From: Nocardioides pantholopis
GTDB taxonomy: Bacteria > Actinomycetota > Actinomycetes > Propionibacteriales > Nocardioidaceae
Direction: 5' to 3'
Length of the DNA: 64,000 nt
Assembly: GCF_003710085.1 (NCBI RefSeq)
Contig: NZ_CP033324.1
Location: 2,915,501-2,979,500, forward strand
A program made the translations under genes and the position numbers. The notes under the pieces were generated by a model. The model was given only the letters and a program-made list of their open reading frames with translations, was not told the DNA's origin and made no database searches. The stretch's first letter is position 1. The number at the start of each line of letters is the position of its first letter. Positions 42,214 through 48,925 of this stretch are shown here, piece by piece.

Positions 42214-42365
42214 TCGTCCACAGGGCGTGGACAGCCGTTCCGGCAGGTCAGAGCAGGGTACGCCGCGCGCCGGGGAATCCTCTCCACAGGTTGGTCCCGA
42301 GATTCTCCGCCGTACTCCACGGGTTTCGTCCCTTCTCCACAGCCTTCTCCACAACCCTGTCCACA
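42214..42365. other. Cluster of DnaA-box-like 9-mers
   Basis: Plus-strand 9-mers at 42214 (TCGTCCACA), 42333 and 42345 (TTCTCCACA), 42357 (CTGTCCACA) each match the actinobacterial DnaA box TTGTCCACA at 8 of 9 positions; 42280 (CTCTCCACA) and, reversed, 42226-42234 match at 7. All five plus-strand copies share orientation within 152 bp. Binding is inferred. Confidence 0.6.
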
Positions 42366-42383
42366 GGCGGGCACGGCTACCCG

Positions 42384-42413
42384 TTGACCGCGCCCCGGCG
42401 CTGCTCCTAGCGT
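42384..42413 (+). promoter_or_regulatory. Promoter of the small RNA
   Basis: TTGACC (42384-42389), an 18-nt spacer and TAGCGT (42408-42413) fit the actinobacterial TTGAC/TANNNT pattern. Transcription would start near 42420. Confidence 0.6.
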
Positions 42414-42419
42414 TCAGAG

Positions 42420-42496
42420 CAGACGGGGCCCCCGGGCCCGGCGCGCGAGGCCCGCAAGGGGAAGGCGGGTCTCACGCCCCGGGCCGGGGGTCTTTT
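42420..42496 (+). ncRNA. Putative small structured RNA (about 77 nt) with intrinsic terminator
   Basis: Starts about 7 nt after the -10. An outer stem pairs 42429-42441 with 42479-42490 (12 bp, one bulged G); an inner stem pairs 42448-42455 with 42465-42472 around a purine loop AAGGGGAAG. TCTTTT follows the outer stem at 42491-42496, a clear U-tract. Both flanking genes are on the minus strand, so the unit is independent. No known RNA family recognised. Confidence 0.6.
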
Positions 42497-42515
42497 CACA
42501 TCACCGGCCCGGGTC

Positions 42516-43310
42516 TCAGCGCCCGGTGAAGCGCGGCGTCCGCTTCTCGCGAGCGGCCCGGATGCCCTCCTGCAGGTCCTCGGTGGCCAGCGTGATCGGC
42601 TGGGCCATCGCCTCCCACTGCAGGGCGCTCTCGAGGTCGCCGTGGCCGCCGTCGGCCAGGGCCAGCTTGGTCATCCGGCTCGCGATCGGAGCGGTCGCCG
42701 CGATCCCGGCGGCCGTCTCGAGCACCGCGTCGAGGAACCCCGTCGGCGCCAGCACCGCGGAGACCATGCCCAGGCGCAGCGCCTCCTCGGCGTCCACGAG
42801 CCGCCCGGTGAGCAGCAGCTCGCGCGCGTGCGCGGCGCCGACGACCTGGGGCAGCAGCCGGGTCGCAGCCATGCCGGGGTGCAGCCCGAGCTTCACGAAC
42901 GGCGCGCCGAGCCTCGCCCCCGCAGCGGCGTACCGGATGTCGCAGGCGAGCGCCACGCACAGGCCGGCGCCGATCGCGGGGCCGTTGACGGCCGCGATCG
43001 TCGGCACCTCGAGCCGCTGGAGCGCCAGCCAGGAACGGTAGAACGCCAGCATCCGGGTGCGCAGGCTGTCCACCGAGGCGTCCGGGTCACCGGCGATCCA
43101 GCTGGTGTCCCCACCGGAGCAGAAGGCACTGCCGGCACCGGTGACGACCACCGCCCGCACCGACCGGTCCGCGGCGAGCTCGTCGATGGCGGCCACCCAC
43201 GAGGTGGTCATCGGCTCCGACATCGCGTTGCGCTGGTCGGGGTTGTCCAGGGTGAGCAGGGCGACGCCCTCGCTGGGGCGGTCGAGGCGCAGGTGGGTCA
43301 CGTCGGGCAT
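42516..43310 (-). CDS. Enoyl-CoA hydratase/isomerase family protein
   Basis: 264 aa crotonase fold. VVVTGAGSAFCSGGDTSW and PTIAAVNGPAIGAGLCVALACDIRYAA form the oxyanion-hole elements; LGLHPGMAATRLLPQVVGAAHARELLLTGRLVDAEEAL follows. The usual first glutamate position is occupied by the LHPG segment, so hydratase activity is not certain and isomerase or other crotonase chemistry is possible. ATG at 43310 is by alignment; no ribosome site is visible and TAGATT upstream may be a -10. Confidence 0.85.
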   Translation of the reverse strand: MPDVTHLRLDRPSEGVALLTLDNPDQRNAMSEPMTTSWVAAIDELAADRSVRAVVVTGAGSAFCSGGDTSWIAGDPDASVDSLRTRMLAFYRSWLALQRLEVPTIAAVNGPAIGAGLCVALACDIRYAAAGARLGAPFVKLGLHPGMAATRLLPQVVGAAHARELLLTGRLVDAEEALRLGMVSAVLAPTGFLDAVLETAAGIAATAPIASRMTKLALADGGHGDLESALQWEAMAQPITLATEDLQEGIRAAREKRTPRFTGR

Positions 43311-43473
43311 GGAGGGCAATCTAGCGACCGACACGGCCGAGGTCGGCGTGCGACGACCGCACCAGCAGGTGCCGTAGGGTCGTTGCGGTTCGGCGGCACA
43401 CCGTCGCCCGACCCCGACGGGCTCCCTGGATCCCGTCGCGACGACCCGAGTGAGACAGAGCAAGGAGGCCGTC

Positions 43474-43632
43474 ATGGCGGAGACCTGGAGCGGCGAGTTC
43501 TACTGCGTGAAGTGCAAGGAGAAGCGCGAGGCCGAGGGCGAGGTCAAGGTGAACGACAAGGGCACCCGGATGGCCAAGGCCGTGTGCCCCGTCTGCAGCA
43601 CGAACCTCAACCGCATCCTCGGCAAGGCGTGA
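43474..43632 (+). CDS. DUF5679 zinc-ribbon protein
   Basis: 52 aa, ATG with AAGGAGG 6 nt upstream. CVKC (Cys11, Cys14) and CPVC (Cys38, Cys41) form a treble-clef-like zinc ribbon with KREAEGEVKVNDKGTRMAKA between. DUF5679 is a short actinobacterial family of unknown function, often highly expressed. Followed by a long hairpin terminator. Confidence 0.88.
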   Translation: MAETWSGEFYCVKCKEKREAEGEVKVNDKGTRMAKAVCPVCSTNLNRILGKA

Positions 43633-43656
43633 GCTGACCCGCGCCCACGAGCCGAC

Positions 43657-43690
43657 ACGACGGCGTCGCCCCGAGGGGCGGCGCCGTCGT
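43657..43690 (+). terminator. Terminator after the DUF5679 gene
   Basis: Arms 43657-43671 and 43676-43690 pair over 15 positions with one T-G wobble, 24 nt after the stop codon, around a 4-nt loop. The downstream flank is not U-rich. Confidence 0.7.
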
Positions 43691-43806
43691 CGCATCTCCA
43701 CCGGTCCCGGCGGCTCCGCCGGCTCCGCCCGGTCCGGCTGAGCACCCGGCCTGGCCCTGTGGAAGGCATCCGGTGCCGAGGCACCCGCTCTGCCATCGTG
43801 GCGGCC

Positions 43807-44649
43807 ATGGCCGGCACCCGACTACGACTCCTCCCGGGGCTGCCGGTGCTGCGGCGCGACGAGCGACACCTCCAGGTGGGCCTGGAGCCGGGCCGCGCGG
43901 TCGTGCTGCCCGACGAGCCCGGCGTACGCCGGGTGCTGGCTGAGGCGCGGGCGGGCGGCGTCCACCCCGACGGCCCGCACGCCACGGACCACCCGGCGGC
44001 GCGGGCCCTCCAGGTCCTCGCGGAGGCGGGCCTGATCACCGACCCGGCGGATCTCGCGGCCCGGCATCTGGCCCGGGCCGCCTGCCTGGTCGAGGTCGAC
44101 GCGTCGGCCGACGTGCGCGCCCGGGTGCTTCCGGTGCTCGCGGCCGCGGGCCTGGCAGCCCACCGGGGCGAGCCCGCGGACCGGCCCGACCCCAGCGTCC
44201 GCCTCGTCGTGCGCGAGGGGGTGGTGCCGCGCAGCGGACTCGACGACGCCGCCCGCGACGGACTGCCCCATCTCGTCGTCGGCGCCCAGCCCGGCAGCGT
44301 GACGGTCGGCCCGTTCGTGCACCCCGGCGTGACCGCGTGCCTGCGCTGCCTGGACGCCCACCGGGCTGCGGCCGACCCGCGGTGGCCACTGCTGGTCGAG
44401 CAGGCCGGGCAGGCCGGGTCTCGCGGACAGGCCGGGCGGCTGCCCGTCGACCCGCTGCTCCAGCACCTGGCGCTGGTGTGGGCCGCCGCCGACCTGCGCG
44501 CCTGGGCCGAGGGCGCGAGGCCCAGCACCTGGTCGGCCTCGGTGCGCTTCGCCGGCGCGGACGGGACCGCCCCGACCCACGAGCGGCAGGAATGGACCCG
44601 TCACCCGGGCTGCGGGTGCGCCTGGGGCGCGGCGCTCACCACCGGGTGA
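43807..44649 (+). CDS. TOMM leader-binding / bacteriocin cyclodehydratase-like protein, orphan
   Basis: 280 aa. LPGLPVLRRDERHLQVGLEPGRAVVLPD is the wHTH-type leader-peptide-binding region, and VGPFVHPGVTACLRCLDAHRAAADPRW the E1/ocin-ThiF-like signature with paired cysteines; CGCAWG at the end supplies further cysteines. No ATP-binding YcaO partner, precursor peptide or transporter is near, so it does not look like a complete TOMM cluster. Related single genes occur in this neighbourhood in actinobacteria. ATG at 43807 by alignment; weak ribosome site. Confidence 0.7.
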   Translation: MAGTRLRLLPGLPVLRRDERHLQVGLEPGRAVVLPDEPGVRRVLAEARAGGVHPDGPHATDHPAARALQVLAEAGLITDPADLAARHLARAACLVEVDASADVRARVLPVLAAAGLAAHRGEPADRPDPSVRLVVREGVVPRSGLDDAARDGLPHLVVGAQPGSVTVGPFVHPGVTACLRCLDAHRAAADPRWPLLVEQAGQAGSRGQAGRLPVDPLLQHLALVWAAADLRAWAEGARPSTWSASVRFAGADGTAPTHERQEWTRHPGCGCAWGAALTTG

Positions 44650-44654
44650 GGTCG

Positions 44655-44684
44655 GACCGCCGTCTCCCCGAGGCCCCGGCGGTC
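44655..44684. terminator. Hairpin between convergent genes
   Basis: GACCGCCG (44655-44662) and CGGCGGTC (44677-44684) pair exactly around a 14-nt loop between the TOMM-like gene and the convergent zinc-finger gene. Confidence 0.45.
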
Positions 44685-44693
44685 ACCAGGCGG

Positions 44694-44864
44694 TCACCAC
44701 CATTCACTGTCGAGGCGGGCCTCCGCGGAGCGCAGGTGCTCGCGTGAGCACGCCGCACAGAAGGTCCGGCGGCGCCCGTTCTCGACAGCCGTCGTCCAGG
44801 CCAGCCGGGTCAGGTCGTCGGGCTCCTCGTCCTCGCGCCGGCCGCAGAAGTCGCAGGTCCTCAC
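44694..44864 (-). CDS. Small zinc-finger protein, function unknown
   Basis: 56 aa from GTG at 44864. CDFC (Cys4, Cys7) and CAAC (Cys36, Cys39) form a four-cysteine zinc site, with RTFCAACSREHLRS resembling an HNH-like or ribosomal zinc ribbon. Found in actinobacteria without an assigned function. The frame is open further upstream, but those codons are not conserved-looking. Confidence 0.6.
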   Translation of the reverse strand: MRTCDFCGRREDEEPDDLTRLAWTTAVENGRRRTFCAACSREHLRSAEARLDSEWW

Positions 44865-44909
44865 CCGCTCGAGGCTACTGCGGCTGGCGAGGCGTGGGAC
44901 GGACGCGGC

Positions 44910-44943
44910 GGAGCCGGGCACGACGTACGTCGTGCCCGGCTCC
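44910..44943. terminator. Perfect 34-nt palindrome after the microprotein gene
   Basis: 44910-44943 is its own reverse complement (15-bp stem, GTAC loop), 5 nt beyond the stop codon of the gene at 44949-45113 on the minus strand. No U-tract. Confidence 0.7.
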
Positions 44944-44948
44944 GGTTC

Positions 44949-45113
44949 TCACAGGGCCCGGGCGAGAGCCAGGCGGGCCTGCTGGGCGGCCTTCTCGGCC
45001 TTGCGGCTCAGGCGAGCCGCGCGGGCGACCTGGTGGCCGCGGCGACGTTCCTGCGCCTCTCCCAGGCGCGCGGCCATCTGCGCGCGCGCCAGGTCTTCGT
45101 TCATCAGATTCAT
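44949..45113 (-). CDS. Microprotein B, basic helical, paralogue of the gene at 45245
   Basis: 54 aa from ATG at 45113 with GGAGC upstream. Begins MNLMNEDLARAQMAARLGEA and contains RRGHQVARAARLSRKAEKAA, predicted a single long amphipathic helix rich in Ala, Arg and Lys. It aligns without gaps to the 54-aa product of 45245-45409 (35 of 54 identical). The same frame is open back to an ATG at 45215 (88 aa with an extra Pro/Thr-rich part); the paralogue alignment favours the short form. Located after whiB7 on the same strand; function unknown. Confidence 0.6.
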   Translation of the reverse strand: MNLMNEDLARAQMAARLGEAQERRRGHQVARAARLSRKAEKAAQQARLALARAL

Positions 45114-45244
45114 GGCGTTGCTCCGGTTCTGGTGGCTGTCGACGGCGGCGACCGGGATGGTCTCGGCGTCAGGGGCGGTGGTCGGGGCCGTGCGGCCCGG
45201 GGTGCAGGTGCTCATCGGTGTCCGGTGCTTCCTGGTGGGGGCGC

Positions 45245-45409
45245 TCAGAGCGCCCGGGCGAGTGCGGTGCGGGCATCCCGGGCGGCCAGCTCGGCCCGGC
45301 GGGACAGCCGGTGTGCCCGAGCCAGCTGGTGGCCCCGACGCTGCTCCCGGGCGGCTCCGACGCGGGTGGTCACCTGCGTCCGGGCGATGCTCTCGGTCAT
45401 CACGTTCAT
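45245..45409 (-). CDS. Microprotein A, basic helical, paralogue of the gene at 44949
   Basis: 54 aa from ATG at 45409, with TGGAAGAG 4 nt upstream. Begins MNVMTESIARTQVTTRVGAA and continues RRGHQLARAHRLSRRAELAA, mainly one amphipathic helix. No membrane or cysteine motif. A tandem copy of the gene 131 nt downstream. Between it and whiB7 lie 82 nt with an 11-bp tandem repeat and no terminator, so it may be transcribed from the whiB7 promoter. Confidence 0.6.
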   Translation of the reverse strand: MNVMTESIARTQVTTRVGAAREQRRGHQLARAHRLSRRAELAARDARTALARAL

Positions 45410-45424
45410 GTCGCTCTTCCATCT

Positions 45425-45455
45425 CGGTGGTGGGTCGGTGGTGGGTCGGTGGTGG
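45425..45455. repeat. 11-bp tandem repeat between whiB7 and microprotein A
   Basis: CGGTGGTGGGT repeats twice exactly (45425-45435, 45436-45446) followed by a 9-nt partial copy. Non-coding; minus strand gives short CCACCACC runs. Confidence 0.75.
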
Positions 45456-45491
45456 ATGGCGCTGAGGCGTTGGTGCTGGTCGAGCCGAGCC

Positions 45492-45800
45492 TCAGGCGAC
45501 TGACTCGTTCTTGCGTGGGCGGCCGCGCGGACGCTTGCGGGGGATCACTGCTCCCTGAAGGAACAGCTCGCCGCCCCAGACGCCCCAGGGCTCCCGGCGC
45601 TCCAGGGCACCCTCCAGGCACAGGGCCCGGACCGGGCACTCCTGGCACAGGGCCTTGGCAATCTCCACATCGGACGGGGACTCCGCGAACCAGAGCTCCG
45701 GGTTGCGCACCCGGCAGGGCAGCCGCGCATCGTCGACGCGCTCCGCCTGGTCGTGGAGCAGGCCCAGAGTCGTCGGCGGATCGAGGACGCTGATGGTCAT
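45492..45800 (-). CDS. whiB7: WhiB family regulator, WhiB7/WblC-like
   Basis: 102 aa, ATG at 45800 with AGGAGGTG upstream. Four cysteines (29, 52, 55, 61, spacing CxnCxxCx5C) ligate a [4Fe-4S] cluster; GVWGG at 73-77 is the sigma-binding turn, and RGRPRK at 92-97 is an AT-hook, the WhiB7 hallmark. WhiB7 activates intrinsic antibiotic resistance genes and its own promoter. The long leader with uORF and hairpin, the AT-rich block upstream of the -35, and the uvrD2 neighbour all agree. Confidence 0.9.
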   Translation of the reverse strand: MTISVLDPPTTLGLLHDQAERVDDARLPCRVRNPELWFAESPSDVEIAKALCQECPVRALCLEGALERREPWGVWGGELFLQGAVIPRKRPRGRPRKNESVA

Positions 45801-45926
45801 GTTTCACCTCCTGGTGGTGGGTTTGATGTCGGTTTGCTGACTCGGTGGTGCTGGGTTTCTGTTCGGTGCTCGGCCAATGGATGTCGTCTTCTTTCGAGGG
45901 TCGGGATCCGGCTCCAGATACGACAA

Positions 45927-45959
45927 AGGCCGCGGATCCCGGTGTGGGGTCCGCGGCCT
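45927..45959 (-). terminator. Attenuator-like hairpin in the whiB7 leader
   Basis: Arms 45927-45940 and 45946-45959 form a 14-bp stem (one wobble) with a 5-nt loop, 25 nt after the uORF stop; on the minus strand it is followed by TTTGTCG. It lies 126 nt before whiB7 and may stop transcription unless ribosome stalling on the uORF prevents it, as reported for other whiB7/wblC leaders. Confidence 0.65.
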
Positions 45960-45984
45960 GGAGGCGCCGATGCTGCTGATCTGG

Positions 45985-46227
45985 TCAGCTGATCGGTGGT
46001 CTCCAGGCACTGGTCCCCGCGTAGGTCGGAATGAGACCCAGGTGTGCCTTGGCAGCCTTGTCGTCGGTGACGACGGTCCAGGTCCGGGCAGACGGCACGG
46101 CGCCGCCCCGGACGACGGTGCGCACGTCGGTCCCACGCCGGGCCGCGTCGACGAAGGCGCGGCCGCACGTGGGCATGCCGAAGCGGGACGGGATCTGATC
46201 CGTCATCGAGCGCTTGATGCTGTTCAT
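45985..46227 (-). CDS. Upstream ORF in the whiB7 leader
   Basis: 80 codons starting ATG at 46227 with a strong AAGGAGGTGG site 5 nt upstream, stronger than most in the window. Begins MNSIKRSMTDQIPSRFGMPT. It precedes an attenuator-like hairpin and whiB7, as expected of the leader ORFs whose translation controls whiB7/wblC in Mycobacterium and Streptomyces. The peptide itself shows no domain; its importance is likely as translated sequence. Confidence 0.6.
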   Translation of the reverse strand: MNSIKRSMTDQIPSRFGMPTCGRAFVDAARRGTDVRTVVRGGAVPSARTWTVVTDDKAAKAHLGLIPTYAGTSAWRPPIS

Positions 46228-46299
46228 GAGGCCACCTCCTTCGGGTTCTCGGGCGCCGGCTTCGTCAGGGCCGTGGGGCGCGTTCGGTTTCGTGATGGC

Positions 46300-46341
46300 A
46301 CGCTATCGCCGCCGCGAAGTCATGGGCAAACCATTTTTTGA
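46300..46341 (-). promoter_or_regulatory. Probable whiB7 promoter with AT-rich upstream block
   Basis: On the minus strand: -35 TTGCCC (46329-46324), 18-nt spacer, -10 TAGCGT (46305-46300), start near 46293. An AT-rich block (46333-46341, TCAAAAAAT on the minus strand) begins 4 nt upstream of the -35, matching the AT-hook binding position known for WhiB7 autoregulation. Confidence 0.6.
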
Positions 46342-46537
46342 CTATTTCCGAAGAAGATTTTTCAACGTTTCACCGGCCCGGCTCCGCGCGCCGGATCCGG
46401 GCCGCTCGGCGCTCGAGGCCCCCGGGAGGACCGGTCTCACAGTGCGCCACCGGGGCAGCCGCTGTCATCAGCTATTCGGCTGGTCGTCCGGTCCTCTGGT
46501 CGTCGGATCCGTTCGCCCGGAGCAGCCGGCCGTCGCG

Positions 46538-48568
46538 CTACTGCACCAGGGCCAGGACGTCCTCGCCGTACTTGTCGACCTTGGACCGGCCGATGCCGCT
46601 GATCCGCAGCAGCGCCTGGGGGTCGCGGGGCTTGTGCTCGGCGATCAGCTGGAGGGTGGCGTCGGTGAAGATCACGAACGCCGGCACGCTCTCGTCGGCG
46701 GCGCGGACCTTGCGCCAGTCCCGCAGCCGCTCGAAGAGCGCCTCGTCGTAGGAGGCCGGGCAGCCCTCGCAGCGGCCGCGCTTCTTCTCCGCGCCGGTGC
46801 CGAGCGGGCGCCCGCACTCGCGGCAGCTCGCGACCTTGCGGCTGCGCGCCGGCTCCGGGCGCGAGCGCGCGTCGTCGGGCAGCAGCGGATCCAGGAACCG
46901 CGACGGCTTGCGGGAGCCGCGGCCCCCGGGGTTGCGGGCCAGGGCCCACGACAGGGAGAGGTCGACGCGGGCCCGGGTCATGCCGACGTAGAGCAGGCGC
47001 CGCTCCTCCTCCACCGCCGCGGGGGTGTCGGCGTAGGTGATCGGGAGCGTGCCGTCCTGGAGCCCGCAGAGGAAGACCGAGTCCCACTCCAGCCCCTTCG
47101 CCGCGTGGAACGTCGCGAGCGTGACGCCGTCCGCGACCGGGGCGTGCTGCTCCGCCGCCCGCCGGTCCAGGTCGTCGACGAAGGCGGCCAGGTCGCCCCC
47201 GGCTGCCGCGAACTCCGTCGCCTGGTCGACCAGGGCCTGCCAGGACTCCCAGCGGTCCCGGGTCTGGCCGCGGGCGGTCGGGGCCCGGTCGGTCCAGCCC
47301 ATCCCGGAGAGCACCGCGGCGACGGTCTCGACCACCTCGGTGCCCTCGCCGGAGCGGGCGGCCCCACGGATCCGGGTCACGGCCTCGCGCACCTCGGGGC
47401 GGTCGAAGAAGCGGGCGGCGCCGCGGACGACGTACGGGATGCCACGCGCGGCCAGCGCCTCCTCGAAGGCCTCCGACTGGGCGTTGATCCGGAACAGGAC
47501 CGCGACCTCGCCGAGCGTGCGGCCGGCGTCCCGGAAGCGCAGGATCTTGGCGGCCACGGCCTCGGCCTCGGCGACCTCGTCGGGGTACGGCGCATAGGTG
47601 ACCGTCGGCCCGGAGGGGCGCTGGGCCCGCAGCCGCACCCCCTCGCTACCCGACCCGGCGAGCAGCGTGTTGGCGGCCTCGACGACCTCGGGGGTGGAGC
47701 GGTAGTTGCGCACCAGCTCCACCGACGTGGTGTCGGCGTGCTTGCGGGGGAAGTCGCGCAGGTAGTCGGCGTTGGCGCCGGCGAAGCTGTAGATGGTCTG
47801 GGCGGGGTCGCCGACGACGCAGATCTCGTGGCGCCCGCCGAGCCACAGGTCCAGCAGCGCGGACTGGAGCGGGGAGACGTCCTGGAACTCGTCGACGACG
47901 AACCACTTGTACTGGCGGCGCACCTCGGCCGCGACCCGCTCGTCGTCGGCGAGCATGCCGGCGGTCAGCAGCAGCACGTCCTCCATGTCCATCCGGCCCT
48001 GCCCGCGCTTGACCTCCTCGTAGCTGCCGAAGACCCGGCCCACGGTCTCGGCGTCGTGGCCGGTGACGGAGCGGCCGCGGGCGGTCGCGACCCGGGCGTA
48101 GTCGTCGGGGCGGACGTTGCTGACCTTGGCCCACTCCACCTCGGACGCGAGGTCGCGCAGCAGGGCCTGGTCGGCGGTGATCCGCTGGCGCCGGGCGGCG
48201 CTGGCCAGCAGCCCGATCTTGGACTCGATCAGCGAGGGCAGCTCGGTCCCGTGGGCGCGCGGCCAGAAGTAGCGCAGCTGGCGCAGCGCCGCGGAGTGGA
48301 AGGTGCGCGCCTGGACCGGGCCGGCGCCGAGCATCCGCAGCCGCTGGCGCATCTCGCCGGCCGCGCGGGTCGTGAAGGTGACCGCGAGGACCTCGGTCGG
48401 CGCGTAGACCCCGGTGGCGACGCCGTAGGCGATGCGGTGCGTGATCGCCCGGGTCTTGCCGGTCCCGGCACCCGCGAGCACCCGCACCGGACCCCGCACC
48501 GCCTCGGCGACGCGACGCTGCTCGGGGTCGAGCGCGGCGAGCAGCTGGTCGGGGTCGGTGGCGGGCAT
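46538..48568 (-). CDS. uvrD2: ATP-dependent DNA helicase UvrD2 (SF1A) with zinc and HRDC C-terminus
   Basis: 676 aa. Walker A GAGTGKTR at residues 33-40; helicase motifs VVDEFQDVSPLQSALLDLWLG, VGDPAQTIYSFAGAN, RNYRSTPEVV and TFHAAKGLEWDSVFL. Near residues 545-570 CRECGRPLGTGAEKKRGRCEGC is the four-cysteine zinc motif of UvrD2, and the C-terminus ending ISGIGRSKVDKYGEDVLAL is an HRDC domain. A 3'-5' helicase in repair. Start at 48568 by alignment; two further in-frame ATGs upstream. Neighbour of whiB7, as in mycobacteria. Confidence 0.92.
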   Translation of the reverse strand: MPATDPDQLLAALDPEQRRVAEAVRGPVRVLAGAGTGKTRAITHRIAYGVATGVYAPTEVLAVTFTTRAAGEMRQRLRMLGAGPVQARTFHSAALRQLRYFWPRAHGTELPSLIESKIGLLASAARRQRITADQALLRDLASEVEWAKVSNVRPDDYARVATARGRSVTGHDAETVGRVFGSYEEVKRGQGRMDMEDVLLLTAGMLADDERVAAEVRRQYKWFVVDEFQDVSPLQSALLDLWLGGRHEICVVGDPAQTIYSFAGANADYLRDFPRKHADTTSVELVRNYRSTPEVVEAANTLLAGSGSEGVRLRAQRPSGPTVTYAPYPDEVAEAEAVAAKILRFRDAGRTLGEVAVLFRINAQSEAFEEALAARGIPYVVRGAARFFDRPEVREAVTRIRGAARSGEGTEVVETVAAVLSGMGWTDRAPTARGQTRDRWESWQALVDQATEFAAAGGDLAAFVDDLDRRAAEQHAPVADGVTLATFHAAKGLEWDSVFLCGLQDGTLPITYADTPAAVEEERRLLYVGMTRARVDLSLSWALARNPGGRGSRKPSRFLDPLLPDDARSRPEPARSRKVASCRECGRPLGTGAEKKRGRCEGCPASYDEALFERLRDWRKVRAADESVPAFVIFTDATLQLIAEHKPRDPQALLRISGIGRSKVDKYGEDVLALVQ

Positions 48569-48645
48569 CAGGGGGAACATCTCCTGGGGGTGGCTGGTTG
48601 GATTCGGTGCAGGCAAACCCTAGACCGCGGAGGCGACAGTCCCAG

Positions 48646-48891
48646 ATGAGCTCGTTCACGATGTACACGACCCCCTGGTGCGGCTACTGCCACCGTCTGA
48701 AGAGCCAGCTGGACCGTGAGGGGATCAGCTACGACGTCGTCGACATCGAGCAGGTCCCGGAGGCCGTGCAGATCGTCGAGCAGGCCAACGGCGGGAACCA
48801 GACAGTGCCGACGCTGGTCTACGCCGACGGGACCGCGATGACGAACCCGTCGCTGGCCCAGATCAAGGAGAAGCTGGCCACCCTGGCCTGA
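48646..48891 (+). CDS. mrx1: Mycoredoxin (glutaredoxin-like, CGYC)
   Basis: 81 aa thioredoxin fold. Active site CGYC (Cys12, Cys15) after MYTTPW, then QVPEAVQIVEQANGGNQTVPTLVYADG with the cis-Pro TVP. The CGYC motif and the Gly-rich NGGNQTVP are those of mycoredoxin-1, which reduces mycothiol mixed disulphides. Located beside uvrD2 and nudC, as in mycobacteria. The ATG at 48646 follows GGAGG at a long distance; ATG at 48661 is also possible. Confidence 0.9.
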   Translation: MSSFTMYTTPWCGYCHRLKSQLDREGISYDVVDIEQVPEAVQIVEQANGGNQTVPTLVYADGTAMTNPSLAQIKEKLATLA

Positions 48892-48925
48892 CTCCCACGA
48901 GCCGTGCCCCGGCGCGGCGGGCAGC

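Larger units (their letters stand above)
42163..42515. other. 353-bp gene-free region with DnaA-box cluster and a small RNA unit
   Basis: Contains the upstream region of the PHP gene, five TCCACA-core sequences (42214-42365), and on the plus strand a promoter, a structured RNA and a U-tract terminator (42384-42496). No protein-coding frame is supported. Confidence 0.7.

Noticed and set aside
42214..42365. DnaA-box-like cluster as the chromosomal origin
   Set aside because: No dnaA, dnaN, recF or gyrase genes and no AT-rich unwinding region nearby; kept as a cluster only.
46214..48649. Long plus-strand open frame opposite uvrD2
   Set aside because: No domain; antisense shadow of a clear helicase gene.
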